This document shows, one piece after another, positions 44,475-53,011 of a DNA stretch of 64,000 nucleotides. Numbering within the stretch: position 1 is the first letter of the stretch; every line of letters starts with the position of its first letter. The position numbers and the translations under genes are program-made. Below the pieces are notes generated by a model. That model searched no databases and had not been told where the DNA came from. It saw only the letters and a program-made list of their open reading frames with translations. The stretch lies in contig NZ_DAQC01000008.1 of NCBI RefSeq assembly GCF_002502735.1, positions 162,599 to 226,598 of the forward strand, read 5' to 3'. Origin of the DNA: Methanoregula sp. UBA64. GTDB taxonomy: Archaea; Halobacteriota; Methanomicrobia; Methanomicrobiales; Methanospirillaceae.

Positions 44475-44590
44475 TTTATACTCGTTGATCCAATGCGATA
44501 GGACGCCCACCAATCCCCCCACCAAGCCGAACGGGTGGCACGGCTACACCCGTTCTTTATTGGCGGGGGGTTCCGCTTCTTGGGTCGTAT
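44475..44590 (+). ncRNA. Candidate structured RNA (TATA element plus nested hairpins)
   Basis: TTTATA at 44475-44480 would place a start near 44504. From there the sequence folds into an outer stem with CCCCCC (44515-44520) against GGGGGG (44565-44570), and an inner perfect 9-bp stem GAACGGGTG/CACCCGTTC (44529-44537, 44547-44555), with a further GAC/GTC-CCA/TGG pairing outside. It does not match tRNA, SRP RNA or RNase P RNA as I know them. It could instead be a DNA-level element. Confidence 0.35.
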
Positions 44591-44617
44591 GAGATGAATC
44601 ACCGTGCCACCTGTAAC

Positions 44618-44627
44618 ATATATATAA
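44618..44627 (+). promoter_or_regulatory. TATA box before a 51-codon frame
   Basis: ATATATATAA, centred exactly about 26 bp before ATG 44649, predicting a leaderless transcript starting at that codon. Confidence 0.45.
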
Positions 44628-44648
44628 CAAGGATAATAATGTCTGACC

Positions 44649-44804
44649 ATGGTGGGAATCTTCGGTAAGAGGGGTCCAAAAACCCCTCGTGGAACAATGA
44701 ACAAAATAGTTACTGGAGATGGGCGAAAATCGTATTCCGCCCAAATAGGAAATGACATTTTCAATATGTCTAGTGGGATTTTCGGTAAAAAAAGACGAAA
44801 ATAG
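44649..44804 (+). CDS. Possible small basic protein (51 aa)
   Basis: An intact frame from ATG 44649, positioned where a leaderless transcript would begin. The product opens MVGIFGKRGPKTPRGTMNKI and ends SSGIFGKKRRK, so a GIFGK-basic motif occurs at both ends; it is strongly basic and has no membrane span or cysteine. No family is recognised. Composition is AT-rich, unlike surrounding genes. The call rests on promoter spacing and the internal repeat, so it remains tentative. Confidence 0.35.
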   Translation: MVGIFGKRGPKTPRGTMNKIVTGDGRKSYSAQIGNDIFNMSSGIFGKKRRK

Positions 44805-45109
44805 AAATTGTGGATCTTCAATTTTTGCTTTGTTCATCGATATTTGAATTAGTTTAGCAGAGAAAATCAATCGTGATTAATATCAAAGAACTATTTTTTC
44901 ACTTCTTGGTAAATTACAATAATACCTTTGGAACTGCTGGTTGAGGAAAAGCAGGAGCCCGATCTTCCGGTTGTTCCCCCTAGCGAGACGGGTGTGGCCG
45001 GGCCACCCGTCGAGCGCGAGGGGGCGGAGGGGGCGAGTGCTCGTTTTGGTGAGGGTTGACCAACCTTCCGATATAGAACAATCTAAAAAAGAATGAATCC
45101 CCGAAGATC

Positions 45110-45730
45110 CTACACCACTCTCGACGTGGTCGATGCCTCGATCCCCCGCTCCGTAATAATAAACGGCAACAGGCGCTGGGGTGCCGGGGCATCCCGGATC
45201 TTGTGGACGATGAGCGTGCGCCCGATCTCGTTCTGCCCGATATCGGTCTTAAGCTCCATCACCAGGTCGGCGGCCCGCATGATCCGGGTCATCTCGACCG
45301 GCGAATGGACATCGGAGTACACGATAAACATCAGGTTCGCGTTGCGCTTGCGCACTTCCTTGCGGGCGAGACGCAGGAACTTGAGCGCATTGTCGATCCC
45401 GTACTTGATCACCAGCGTGGAGAACGAATCGATCACGATCCGGTGGCCGATCATCTGCGGGAGGTACATCTCCGGGTAGAGCTCGGTCGCATCAATCATG
45501 TCCGGCTCGGCATCCCCGTCGTTCATGAAGTACGTGCCTTCCTCGCCCTCGACCTTCCAGAACTGGAGTGCGGCAAGGTCAACACCGGCAAGTGGCGTCC
45601 CGTACACCATGATGACCGACCCCTGCGGGAACCCTCCGTCCAGCAGGAGGTTGAGGCCCACGATACCGGTGGATCTCTTATGCGCCATACCGGTGATCGG
45701 GATGTCCTTGATCCGGCTCTCCGTATCCAT
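45110..45730 (-). CDS. RecA/KaiC-superfamily protein with degenerate Walker A
   Basis: 206 residues; GGAG lies five bases before ATG 45730. The fold is that of small archaeal KaiC/GvpD-like proteins: STGIVGLNLLLDGGFPQGSVIMVYG, and Walker B-like HRIVIDSFSTLVI. However the P-loop position reads GTPLAGVDLA, lacking the G-K-T/S needed for ATP hydrolysis, so it probably does not act as an ATPase. Likely a regulatory or structural member. Function unknown. Confidence 0.8.
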   Translation of the reverse strand: MDTESRIKDIPITGMAHKRSTGIVGLNLLLDGGFPQGSVIMVYGTPLAGVDLAALQFWKVEGEEGTYFMNDGDAEPDMIDATELYPEMYLPQMIGHRIVIDSFSTLVIKYGIDNALKFLRLARKEVRKRNANLMFIVYSDVHSPVEMTRIMRAADLVMELKTDIGQNEIGRTLIVHKIRDAPAPQRLLPFIITERGIEASTTSRVV

Positions 45731-45813
45731 ATTGCTCCGTTATAAAGAGTATTGACTTACCCTTAAAAAAGGTTCCTCAAGTCCCGGGCCTGCCCGGATA
45801 CCGCGATGTGCGA

Positions 45814-47358
45814 TCACTGCCCCTGTGAACCGAACGTTTCCCGGAGGGTCCGGCGCAGCAGCTTCCAGCCGTGCACACGGGGCAGGGCATCGACGATCAA
45901 AAGTTTCCGGGGCACCTTGTAGCCCGCAAGGTGCTTCCGGCAGAAAGCATCGAACTCCTCGCCCGAGAGCGCTGCGCCGGCTTTTAAGACCACTGCCGCG
46001 ACCGGCATCTCGCCCCGGCGCTCGTCCGGGATCCCGAAGACCGCCACGTCCGCCACCGCCGGGTGCTGCACGATCACATTCTCGACCTCGGTCGGGTAGA
46101 CTTTCCAGCCCGACATGATGATCATGTCCTTTTTCCGGTCGGTGATGTAGAGGATCCCGTCCGCATCCATGTATCCGATATCGCCGGTCAAAAACCAGCC
46201 GTCGTGACGGAAGACCGCGGCCGTTGCCTCGGGCAGGTTCCAGTAGCCCTTTGCAACCGACGGGCCGCGGAGCGCAATCTCCCCGGCCTCGCCCGGGGGC
46301 ATCTCCTGCTCCGGGTTGTCGACCGAGACTACCCGGACCTCGGTGTAGCCGACCGCGACTCCCACGCTCCGGTAGTTCTTCGTGAGGTGCGGGTACTCGG
46401 GGAGCGTGGTCGTGCCGGACCCGATCACGATCGTCTCCGAAAGGCCGTACGAGTTTGCCACCGGGATATGGTAGCGCTGGTCGAACGCCTCCCAGACTAC
46501 GGGCAGGAGGTTCCCCCCGCCCGAGATGATGAGCCGGGCGGTTTTAAGCCGGCCCTCGGTCCCGGGTGCTGCGTGGATGAGCGTGTGGATCACCGGCGGC
46601 ATCCCGGCAAGGACCGTGACCCGGTAGTTTTCCGCAAGCGAGAGGTACTGCTCCGGCTCGAAACGTTCCATCATCACGAACGTCCCGCCGGCCCGGAGCA
46701 CCGCGAGGCCCCAGGACAAACCAACATGGCCCATCGGGTAGATCCCGAGATACACATCGTCCGGCAGGAGCCGGAGCGCCTCGCGTTCCGCGTCGAGCGC
46801 CGTCATCCAGTTCCCGTGCGTGAGCATTGCCCCTTTGGGTTTGCCGGTCGTCCCGGCCGTGTACTGGAGATGGCAGAGATCGTCCATCCCGCAGCTGGCC
46901 GCACGCATCCCGGCCGGCGCCGGGGGAAACGACTCCCATGCCGCCGTGCAGGCCGCACCCTTTCCCCCGACACAGATCACGTGTACGAGGCCCGGGGCTT
47001 CCTTCTGCACCCCGGCAACCACGTCCGCCCGGTGCACGTCCGTGATGATCGCGCAGGCACCGGCGTCCGTTACCGCGTGGAGCAGCTCTTCTCCCTGGTA
47101 CACGATATTGGTCGGGACCGCCACCGCCCCGATCCGCCAGATCGCAAAGTAGCTGATCAGGTACTCGGGCGAGCTGTCGAGATAGATGCAGACCCGGTCG
47201 CCTTTTTTTATCCCGAGTGAGAGAAGGCCGGCACCGATCCGGTTCATCTCGTCCCGGAGCTGCTTGTAGCTGTACGTCTCGTTTCTAGACGGGCAGACAA
47301 AGGCAGCCTTTGCCTCGGGAACGCTCTTTGCATCGAGCAGGGTGGTGACGTTGGACAT
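45814..47358 (-). CDS. AMP-forming acyl-CoA synthetase/ligase
   Basis: 514 residues from ATG 47358. Adenylate-forming superfamily: P-loop LQYTAGTTGKPKGAMLTHGN, VANSYGLSETIV, the GWFLTGDIGYMDADGILYITDRKKDMIIMSGWKVYPTEVEN block, and the C-terminal catalytic Lys in RVHGWKLLRRTLRE. It activates a carboxylic acid with ATP and couples it to CoA. Substrate unknown; medium- or long-chain fatty acid ligase-like. The C-terminal Lys context (GWKLLRR) differs from the usual SGK-I/L-x-RR. Confidence 0.92.
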   Translation of the reverse strand: MSNVTTLLDAKSVPEAKAAFVCPSRNETYSYKQLRDEMNRIGAGLLSLGIKKGDRVCIYLDSSPEYLISYFAIWRIGAVAVPTNIVYQGEELLHAVTDAGACAIITDVHRADVVAGVQKEAPGLVHVICVGGKGAACTAAWESFPPAPAGMRAASCGMDDLCHLQYTAGTTGKPKGAMLTHGNWMTALDAEREALRLLPDDVYLGIYPMGHVGLSWGLAVLRAGGTFVMMERFEPEQYLSLAENYRVTVLAGMPPVIHTLIHAAPGTEGRLKTARLIISGGGNLLPVVWEAFDQRYHIPVANSYGLSETIVIGSGTTTLPEYPHLTKNYRSVGVAVGYTEVRVVSVDNPEQEMPPGEAGEIALRGPSVAKGYWNLPEATAAVFRHDGWFLTGDIGYMDADGILYITDRKKDMIIMSGWKVYPTEVENVIVQHPAVADVAVFGIPDERRGEMPVAAVVLKAGAALSGEEFDAFCRKHLAGYKVPRKLLIVDALPRVHGWKLLRRTLRETFGSQGQ

Positions 47359-47514
47359 GGGGGGGTAACGCCCGGTCTTTTTGTGATACAGTTTCAGACG
47401 CCAATGTATATACGTGTTCATTCCGGCGGGCGGCAGTACAGGAACCGGGGGCTGCAAACCAACCACAATTTTGTAATAATTGCAGGCCAAACGTATCCTT
47501 TACCGGGTGAGGAC

Positions 47515-48075
47515 ATGCCAGATATTCGGAATTTTGTGGGTTTTGCGCAGACCGAGACACTCGTCAAGGAGTACGACGGGCTGCGGATGTATTCCCCGGT
47601 CCGGGCCAAGATCGGGATCGCTGTGACCACCAAGCGCCTGATCGCGTACTCGAACGTCAGGAGTTTTTTCGACCAGCGGTCGGAGTCGCTCTACCAGCAG
47701 GTCAGCATTGCGGAGATCAAGGGAATCGGGGTAGTCCAGTCCTCGCGGTACCGGCCCGGCCTCATGGCCGGGGGGATCGTTCTTCTCATCATCGGGATCG
47801 CTCTTGCGGTCATCGGCCTTTCCGGGAAAGCGATCCTCCTCTTTGGCGGGATTGGCGTAGTAGTTCTCGGGATCGCCCTTGTGGTGACGGGCGCACTCTG
47901 GAAAAAGCCGGTCTTCCGGTTCGAAATTTGGGGAAGCTCCTGGGTGCATTCGCTTGGGGAATTCGAGAATACCCGGTCGTCCGTTGCCGCCGGCCCCGAC
48001 CTGCTCAAGGTAGTTGAGGAACTCGGCGCCCTTGTCATAGAGGTCCAGGAAGGCACGCTCTATTCCGGGCAGTGA
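47515..48075 (+). CDS. Membrane protein with PH-like N-terminal part (186 aa)
   Basis: ATG 47515 follows GGTGAGG. Residues 1-80 look like a small beta-rich domain (YSPVRAKIGIAVTTKRLIAYS), then two close transmembrane spans (MAGGIVLLIIGIALAVIGL and AILLFGGIGVVVLGIALVVTGAL), then a second beta-rich part. Resembles bacterial PH-domain membrane proteins; not firmly assigned. Confidence 0.7.
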   Translation: MPDIRNFVGFAQTETLVKEYDGLRMYSPVRAKIGIAVTTKRLIAYSNVRSFFDQRSESLYQQVSIAEIKGIGVVQSSRYRPGLMAGGIVLLIIGIALAVIGLSGKAILLFGGIGVVVLGIALVVTGALWKKPVFRFEIWGSSWVHSLGEFENTRSSVAAGPDLLKVVEELGALVIEVQEGTLYSGQ

Positions 48076-48129
48076 CCTTCTTCATAACAAGGTATTTTTG
48101 GTCACGGGGCTGTATGATAACTGATATCT

Positions 48130-48420
48130 ATGGCTGAAGAGACGCATCAGGAGCAGGCCCCGCCGCAACAGCAGCACCAGGAACGGGGCGCGTATCACCA
48201 CCACCCGCGGGACCACCGGAACCGGCAGCCCCGGCCGGCGGAAGCAGAACCGCACCCGCCCGCAGAGGCTCCGGAGACCCCTGATACCGATCTTGATGCC
48301 GAGGACGACAAAGAGGAGATGCCCTCCCGCCAGCACCGGTCGCACGGGGGAGGCCGCAGGGGCGGACGGCCGCCAAAAAAGGTGTACGAAGAGTTCATCA
48401 ACGACCCGTACTGCGAATAA
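48130..48420 (+). CDS. Low-complexity, probably disordered protein (96 aa)
   Basis: Gln/Pro/His/Glu-rich with a Pro-rich acidic middle (EAEPHPPAEAPETPDTDLDAEDD) and a basic Gly/Arg end (HGGGRRGGRPPKKVYEEF) that resembles an AT-hook. No hydrophobic core. Real or not is uncertain, but the frame is intact, starts at ATG 48130 and fits between genes without overlap. Confidence 0.55.
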   Translation: MAEETHQEQAPPQQQHQERGAYHHHPRDHRNRQPRPAEAEPHPPAEAPETPDTDLDAEDDKEEMPSRQHRSHGGGRRGGRPPKKVYEEFINDPYCE

Positions 48421-48449
48421 CAAAAACAAAAAAGATCTTTTTTTAGGAT

Positions 48450-48851
48450 TTACGGGAAGTTTTTGAGAATCTTTTCCCGGATCGCTTCTTTCGGGTACGC
48501 CCCGATTACCCGGTCCACCAGCTGGCCGTTCGAGAAGAATACGATGTTCGGGATCGCCGAGATCGAGAGCTGCATGGCGAGCTGCTGGTTCTCGTCGGTA
48601 TTACACTTCCCAAACGTCACCTTCCCGGCAAATTCCTGCGCGAGCTCCTCGATGATCGGGCCGATGCGCCGGCAGGGGCCGCACCATTCCGCCCAGAAAT
48701 CGATAACAAGCGCCGGGTGTGCTTTTAAGAGTTCGCCGATATGCAGCTGGTCGACCGGGATCACGGCACCCGATACATCGGCAGATGCCATCTGTTCCTT
48801 AAGCGCGGCCATCCTCTTTTTCCGTATCTCTTCAAGCTCGGTATCGTCCAT
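48450..48851 (-). CDS. trxA: Thioredoxin
   Basis: 133 residues. Redox-active WCGPC in VIDFWAEWCGPCRRIGPIIEELA, cis-Pro in SISAIPNIVFF, and the buried Asp/Lys pattern of thioredoxin. An N-terminal extension of about 30 residues (charged EEIRKKRMAALKEQ) precedes the domain, as in some methanogen thioredoxins. Convergent with the preceding gene. Confidence 0.95.
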   Translation of the reverse strand: MDDTELEEIRKKRMAALKEQMASADVSGAVIPVDQLHIGELLKAHPALVIDFWAEWCGPCRRIGPIIEELAQEFAGKVTFGKCNTDENQQLAMQLSISAIPNIVFFSNGQLVDRVIGAYPKEAIREKILKNFP

Positions 48852-48969
48852 GTATGGTGTTTTGGAGGACTCCCCTAATTGAACCTAACGAATATGGCAG
48901 AAATGTGCCGTTTTTTAGTAAAGTATATGAGTGCCAGCCGGCTATATTATAGTCCTGATTAATCCGGGA

Positions 48970-49044
48970 AGCGAGGTAGGGTAGTCAGGATATCCCGACG
49001 GGCTCATAACCCGTAGACCGATGGTTCAAATCCATCCCTCGCTA
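48970..49044 (+). tRNA. Initiator tRNA-Met (CAT)
   Basis: 75 nt without CCA. Acceptor AGCGAGG pairs with CCTCGCT; discriminator A. Anticodon CAT is at 49005-49007 in loop CTCATAA. Initiator marks are present: the A1-T72 pair and three consecutive G-C pairs (GGG/CCC) closing the anticodon stem. T arm GATGG TTCAAAT CCATC. Confidence 0.93.
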
Positions 49045-49203
49045 CTTTTCCTGATTTTTTTATTACAAAGACGACCGTCACGTACGGTTTCTCCGTCGAT
49101 GATTCCGGGCGGGCATCCAACTAATAAACATGCAGCACAATACCGGAACATAGACAAACGCTGGCGAAATGCTTTTTGGCATTTTACCGGAGGGAAACCA
49201 ACC

Positions 49204-49872
49204 ATGAAATTTTCACTCTTCGACCTGTTATTCAATCCGAACCGCTTTTTCCAGGATACGCTCGGCGATACGGAACAGCTCAAGGTCCCGGCGCTGATCG
49301 TTTGTGTATGTGCCATCCTTGCAGCGGGCTACGGCTATCTTGCCGGGAGCCTTACCGCAAAACTGATGGACTCTGCCATGGGCGGCCTCGGCGCCGTGAT
49401 GGTAGTCTTCATTATCCTTGCCGCATTTGCAGGGGTCTTTATCTTCTGGCTCATCTGGGCCGGGCTATTCTACCTGATATCGAAACTCTTCAAGGGCGAA
49501 GGAAGTTTCAACCGCTGCCTTGAAGTCGTCGGCTACGGCTACCTGCCCCAGATCTTCGGCGCGGTCATCACCCTGATCGCGGCATTCGAATATCTGCCCA
49601 AAGTCGTGGTCCCGCAGGTCACCTCCTCGGCATTGCAGGACCCGGGCGTCATGACATCGGCCACCACGGCCCTGATGCAGGATCCGTCCATGATGGCGTA
49701 TACCGAGACCGCCGCGGTCGTCTCCGTTGTCTTCCTGCTCTGGAGCGCAAACACCTGGATCTTCGGGATAAAACAGGCTCGCAGGCTCTCCATGCGCGAC
49801 GCGGCAATCTGCGTGGGAGCGCCTGTAATCATATTCATCGCCTACGTCGTCCTGACCATGGCAGGAGCCTGA
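49204..49872 (+). CDS. Yip1-domain membrane protein
   Basis: 222 residues from ATG 49204, preceded by GGAGGG. Five hydrophobic spans with Yip1-type features: LFDLLFNPNRFF near the start, FYLISKLFKGEGSFNRCLEVVGYGYLPQI in the middle. In archaea such proteins often accompany cell-envelope genes. Its TGA overlaps the next ATG, so it is coupled to the following surface protein. Confidence 0.8.
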   Translation: MKFSLFDLLFNPNRFFQDTLGDTEQLKVPALIVCVCAILAAGYGYLAGSLTAKLMDSAMGGLGAVMVVFIILAAFAGVFIFWLIWAGLFYLISKLFKGEGSFNRCLEVVGYGYLPQIFGAVITLIAAFEYLPKVVVPQVTSSALQDPGVMTSATTALMQDPSMMAYTETAAVVSVVFLLWSANTWIFGIKQARRLSMRDAAICVGAPVIIFIAYVVLTMAGA

Positions 49873-51024
49873 ATGAAGACACTGTACTTCACGGTCATCG
49901 CGATCGTTCTCCTGCTCGCCGGGATCGGCGGCGCATCTGCCTATACCACATCGGACTCCCTTGCAGCCGCAGGAAACGTGTACGTTTCGGGAGTCTCCTA
50001 TGACCCGGGCGCGTTTTTTACCGGGGATAAGGGAACGGTCACCGTCTCGGTGACAAACGGGAACCGCAACCAGAGCGTGGTCATCGGACACGCCACGTTC
50101 GGCGACGAAAATATCAAGCTTCTGGGGTCTCCCTACGATATCGCATCCAATATCGGGCCGGCCCAGACCCGGGACTACACGTTCTCCGTGGGCGCGGATG
50201 TCCCTGACGGGCACTACTACCCGCGGCTCTCGTTAAGTTACCGCGATGCGGGCAGCCTGTACTACCCGGCGGCAGTCTGGGTGGATAATACGCCGCTCGT
50301 GCTCGCCGTCATCAACAGCCCCGACTCCTATTCATCCGGCAAGAAGGACACGATCTCCCTCCAGATCGCAAACCCGCGAAAGGCCGGGGTGAAAAATGCC
50401 GTCCTCAGTATCTCCGGGGACAATGCGGAGATCCTGCCGGCATCCACCTATATCGGCCCCCTTGCAGCGGGATCGAGCACGCTCGTGAACTTCACGGTGA
50501 CACCGCACGCGGAGACGACCTTAAACGTTACCCTCAATTACGACAACGGGGACAATCACCACAGCGTCTCGCAGCAGATCCCGATACGGTTCTCGCCCGA
50601 CAAGAAGGATGCTGACCCGGTGATGAGCAATATCGAGGTGAAGAACACCGCAGGGGCATTTGAGGTGACCGGCGATATCACCAATGCCGGCCTCTCCACG
50701 GCAAATGCCGTGACCATCACGGCGCTCTCCCCGGCCGTGCCCGCCGATCCCTACCGCTCGTACGTGATCGGGGCCCTCAAGCCCGACGATTTCGGGAGTT
50801 TCACGGTTACGTTTACTGCGGTAAACCAGACCGAGGTCCCCTTACTGGTGTCGTACAAGGACAGCCAGGGGAACCTGTTTACCTCGACAAAGAACGTGAC
50901 CCTGCCCCGGTTTGGGGCACAGGGCCAGGCTAGCGGGTCAATGCTCCCGCAGATCATCGGGGCAATTGCACTCCTTGTCTTTATCGGCGGGTGGGCAGTC
51001 TACCTGATGAAGCGTAAAGAGTGA
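49873..51024 (+). CDS. Surface protein with CARDB/NEW3-like beta domains (COG1361)
   Basis: 383 residues: signal peptide (residues 1-24, MKTLYFTVIAIVLLLAGIGG), two or three Ig-like CARDB domains (for example PGAFFTGDKGTVTVSVTNGN, YSSGKKDTISLQIANP, GAFEVTGDITNAGLSTANAV), and a C-terminal transmembrane anchor (IIGAIALLVFIGGWAVYLM) with a short KRKE tail. Typical of archaeal S-layer-linked or transporter-associated proteins; here without the ABC transporter often found nearby. Confidence 0.82.
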   Translation: MKTLYFTVIAIVLLLAGIGGASAYTTSDSLAAAGNVYVSGVSYDPGAFFTGDKGTVTVSVTNGNRNQSVVIGHATFGDENIKLLGSPYDIASNIGPAQTRDYTFSVGADVPDGHYYPRLSLSYRDAGSLYYPAAVWVDNTPLVLAVINSPDSYSSGKKDTISLQIANPRKAGVKNAVLSISGDNAEILPASTYIGPLAAGSSTLVNFTVTPHAETTLNVTLNYDNGDNHHSVSQQIPIRFSPDKKDADPVMSNIEVKNTAGAFEVTGDITNAGLSTANAVTITALSPAVPADPYRSYVIGALKPDDFGSFTVTFTAVNQTEVPLLVSYKDSQGNLFTSTKNVTLPRFGAQGQASGSMLPQIIGAIALLVFIGGWAVYLMKRKE

Positions 51025-51119
51025 GATACCGGACCTGCTCCGGACTTTTTCTTTTTTTATTTGTTACAGGAATCTTCCAGCGAAACACTCTTATCCGGCA
51101 AGAGAGCCAGTACTTCTTC

Positions 51120-51992
51120 ATGGCAGGGCAGGCACGTACTCCGGAAAAGAACCCGTGCGAAGCAAACGAGCGCTGGGCGCACCAGCAGCGCCTCCAGGAG
51201 TCCTCGAAGCATTTCGAGGATGCGTCGCACAACTGGGACGACCCGGCAAATGCGAAACGCTATGCGGAGAATTCCCGGGGCGAGTACGACGACCGGGTGC
51301 AGACAACAATCGCCGGTCTCGCGCTCAATAAAAATATGCGGGTGCTCGATATCGGCGCCGGGCCGGGAACGCTCGCGATCCCCATCGCACCGCGGGTAAA
51401 AGATGTGACCGCGATCGAGCCCGGGGCCGGGATGGCCGCCGTTCTCAGGGAGCAGTGCCGGGCAAAAGGGATCGCAAACGTATCCTGCATCAAAAAACTC
51501 TGGGAGGATATCGACCCGGCCCGGGACCTGGACGGGAAATACGATCTCGTGATCGCTTCGCTCTCCTTAACGATGCAGGACATCCGGGCTGCGCTCTTAA
51601 AGATGGACGCGGTGGCAAACGGTGAGGTCTGCCTGTACTGGTTCGTGGATATGCCGTTCTGGGAAAAGATGTACGTGGAGCTCTGGGAGCCGCTGCACGG
51701 GTGCACGTATTATCCCGGGCCAAAGACCGACTGCCTCTTTGAAGTGCTGTACAATGCCGGGATTTATGCGGACGTGAAGATGATGCCACTCAGTAAAGAG
51801 TACCGGTTTGGATCCCGGGACGAGATGACCGCATTCTTCCGGGGCCGGTTCAGGGTGACGACCGCAGCGCAGGAGAAGATCCTTGACGCGTACCTTGCGC
51901 GGCTCGTGCAGGAAAAGAATGGTGAGGTCGTGGTGTCCGGCCGTTCGACGTACGCGAAGGTCTCGTGGAAGGCGACGGGAAGATCGGGCTGA
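51120..51992 (+). CDS. Class I SAM-dependent methyltransferase
   Basis: 290 residues from ATG 51120. SAM motif I MRVLDIGAGPGTLAIPIA, acid in VTAIEPGAGMAAVL, motif LVIASLSLTMQDI. The N-terminal extension has FEDASHNWDDPANAKRYAE. No substrate clue. Similar Methanomicrobiales methyltransferases are numerous and mostly uncharacterised. Confidence 0.85.
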   Translation: MAGQARTPEKNPCEANERWAHQQRLQESSKHFEDASHNWDDPANAKRYAENSRGEYDDRVQTTIAGLALNKNMRVLDIGAGPGTLAIPIAPRVKDVTAIEPGAGMAAVLREQCRAKGIANVSCIKKLWEDIDPARDLDGKYDLVIASLSLTMQDIRAALLKMDAVANGEVCLYWFVDMPFWEKMYVELWEPLHGCTYYPGPKTDCLFEVLYNAGIYADVKMMPLSKEYRFGSRDEMTAFFRGRFRVTTAAQEKILDAYLARLVQEKNGEVVVSGRSTYAKVSWKATGRSG

Positions 51993-52393
51993 CGGGTGTC
52001 TGACAGGGTGTGTTTTCCTTCTTCTTTGGGAGGGTAGGTTTCCGCAGATCCTTTCTCCGACGGAGGACCGGAACAGGGCGATCCCTCAAAACCGGTTTCC
52101 AGTGGAAGTTGTGGCCACGCCCATAGAAATTCCTGATTTAATCGCGTATTTCTAAAAATGCCACGATTTTAAGGCTTTTTAAACCTGCAATTTAGCGGGC
52201 TTCCTGCGGCAGGGTTTTTGGGATCGATGGAATGGTCATCTGAGCCTGATATCTGCCAACCGGTGCAATCTGTGAGCGTTTCTTGGATCTCCGACGGGGA
52301 AATTTATCATAATGATGCAGTATCGACGGTGACTCAATATAAGAAGACGCTCTTTGGGGCTGGCGCCCCCGCCGCTCGGGCATCCCCCCATTG

Positions 52394-52455
52394 CGATAGC
52401 TCTGTATTACCTGTACCGGGAGCAGTTCTGAATGCAGGTAAGTCAGAGTGTATCG
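52394..52455 (+). repeat. Long imperfect inverted repeat (candidate folded RNA)
   Basis: Paired segments from outside in: CGATA/TATCG, CTCTG/CAGAG, then TTACCTG/CAGGTAA, with a 21-nt loop (52414-52434) and small interior loops between. G-rich blocks flank it on both sides. Seventeen paired positions in all make chance formation unlikely. Confidence 0.6.
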
Positions 52456-52560
52456 TTCGCGCCCCCGCCCCCTCGGGGGCTGGGATGGCGCAAGGGGGGG
52501 CTGAGTGTAACGGTACGGTCTTGTCCCTGGCCGCTCCAAAATTTTTCCGGCAATTTTGAT

Positions 52561-53011
52561 TTTCATCCGGAAAAATCCGGGCGTACGAACTTTCATCCGG
52601 AATTTTTTTGGAGCTTTCAGATTTCAAACCAAAAAAAATCCGGCCGGAGAAATTTCAGTCCAACTTTTTTTTCTTTTTTCAAATTTCGACCGGAAAATTT
52701 TTTGGTTTTTCAACTTTCGCGGCAAAAAAAAGTCCGGGTTTTTTTGATCCCGGTGCCGGGTCCGTATTGCTGGATTTACGCCGGAGAACTGAGTTAGTTG
52801 TATAACTAACACCTTTTTTTCCAACTTTCGCGCCAGATTTTTTTTCTTTTTTCAACTTTCAATCCAAAATTTTTTAGGATTTTCAACTTTCGAACCGAAA
52901 AAAATGTGCCGAAAAAACTTTCGCGCCAAAAAAATCCGGGCGTACCAACTTTCGAACCGGAAATTTTTACCCGGAAAAACTTTCAGGCCGTACTGGCGGG
53001 ACGCGATCGGC
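52561..53011. repeat. Degenerate units spaced exactly 31 bp
   Basis: The sequence TTTC followed by NNNCC and an A/T tract begins at 52561, 52591, 52622, 52653, 52684 and 52715, and again at 52826, 52857, 52888, 52919, 52950 and 52981. Spacing is 31 bp throughout each block except the first step of 30. Many units are preceded by AAC and continue GAACCGGAA or similar. Thirty-one is not a multiple of three, so a protein repeat is excluded. Confidence 0.75.

Larger units (their letters stand above)
44389..45109. other. AT-rich 720-bp islet with no established gene
   Basis: It holds a T-run terminator for the preceding gene (44402-44409), a folded region at about 44501-44590, a strong TATA element with a possible 51-codon gene (44649-44804), an AT-rich stretch to about 44940 without a convincing frame, and a hairpin GACGGGT/ACCCGTC at 44987-45011. 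Minus-strand frames spanning 44432-44870 have no recognisable protein features and are not called. Confidence 0.4.

Noticed and set aside
44562..44600. tRNA-like GGGTTCCGC sequence
   Set aside because: No cloverleaf can be completed; the T-loop consensus and acceptor are missing.
44432..44870. Minus-strand frames in the AT-rich islet
   Set aside because: No start signal and no recognisable protein character; overlap both the folded region and a better-supported small frame.
52192..52797. Overlapping open frames on both strands in the gene-free tract
   Set aside because: They arise from the A/T and G/C-rich repeat sequence; the 31-bp period shifts frame each unit.
52561..53011. CRISPR array
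   Set aside because: The step is 31 bp and units are degenerate; there is no identical repeat of 24-37 bp separated by unique spacers, and no cas gene nearby.
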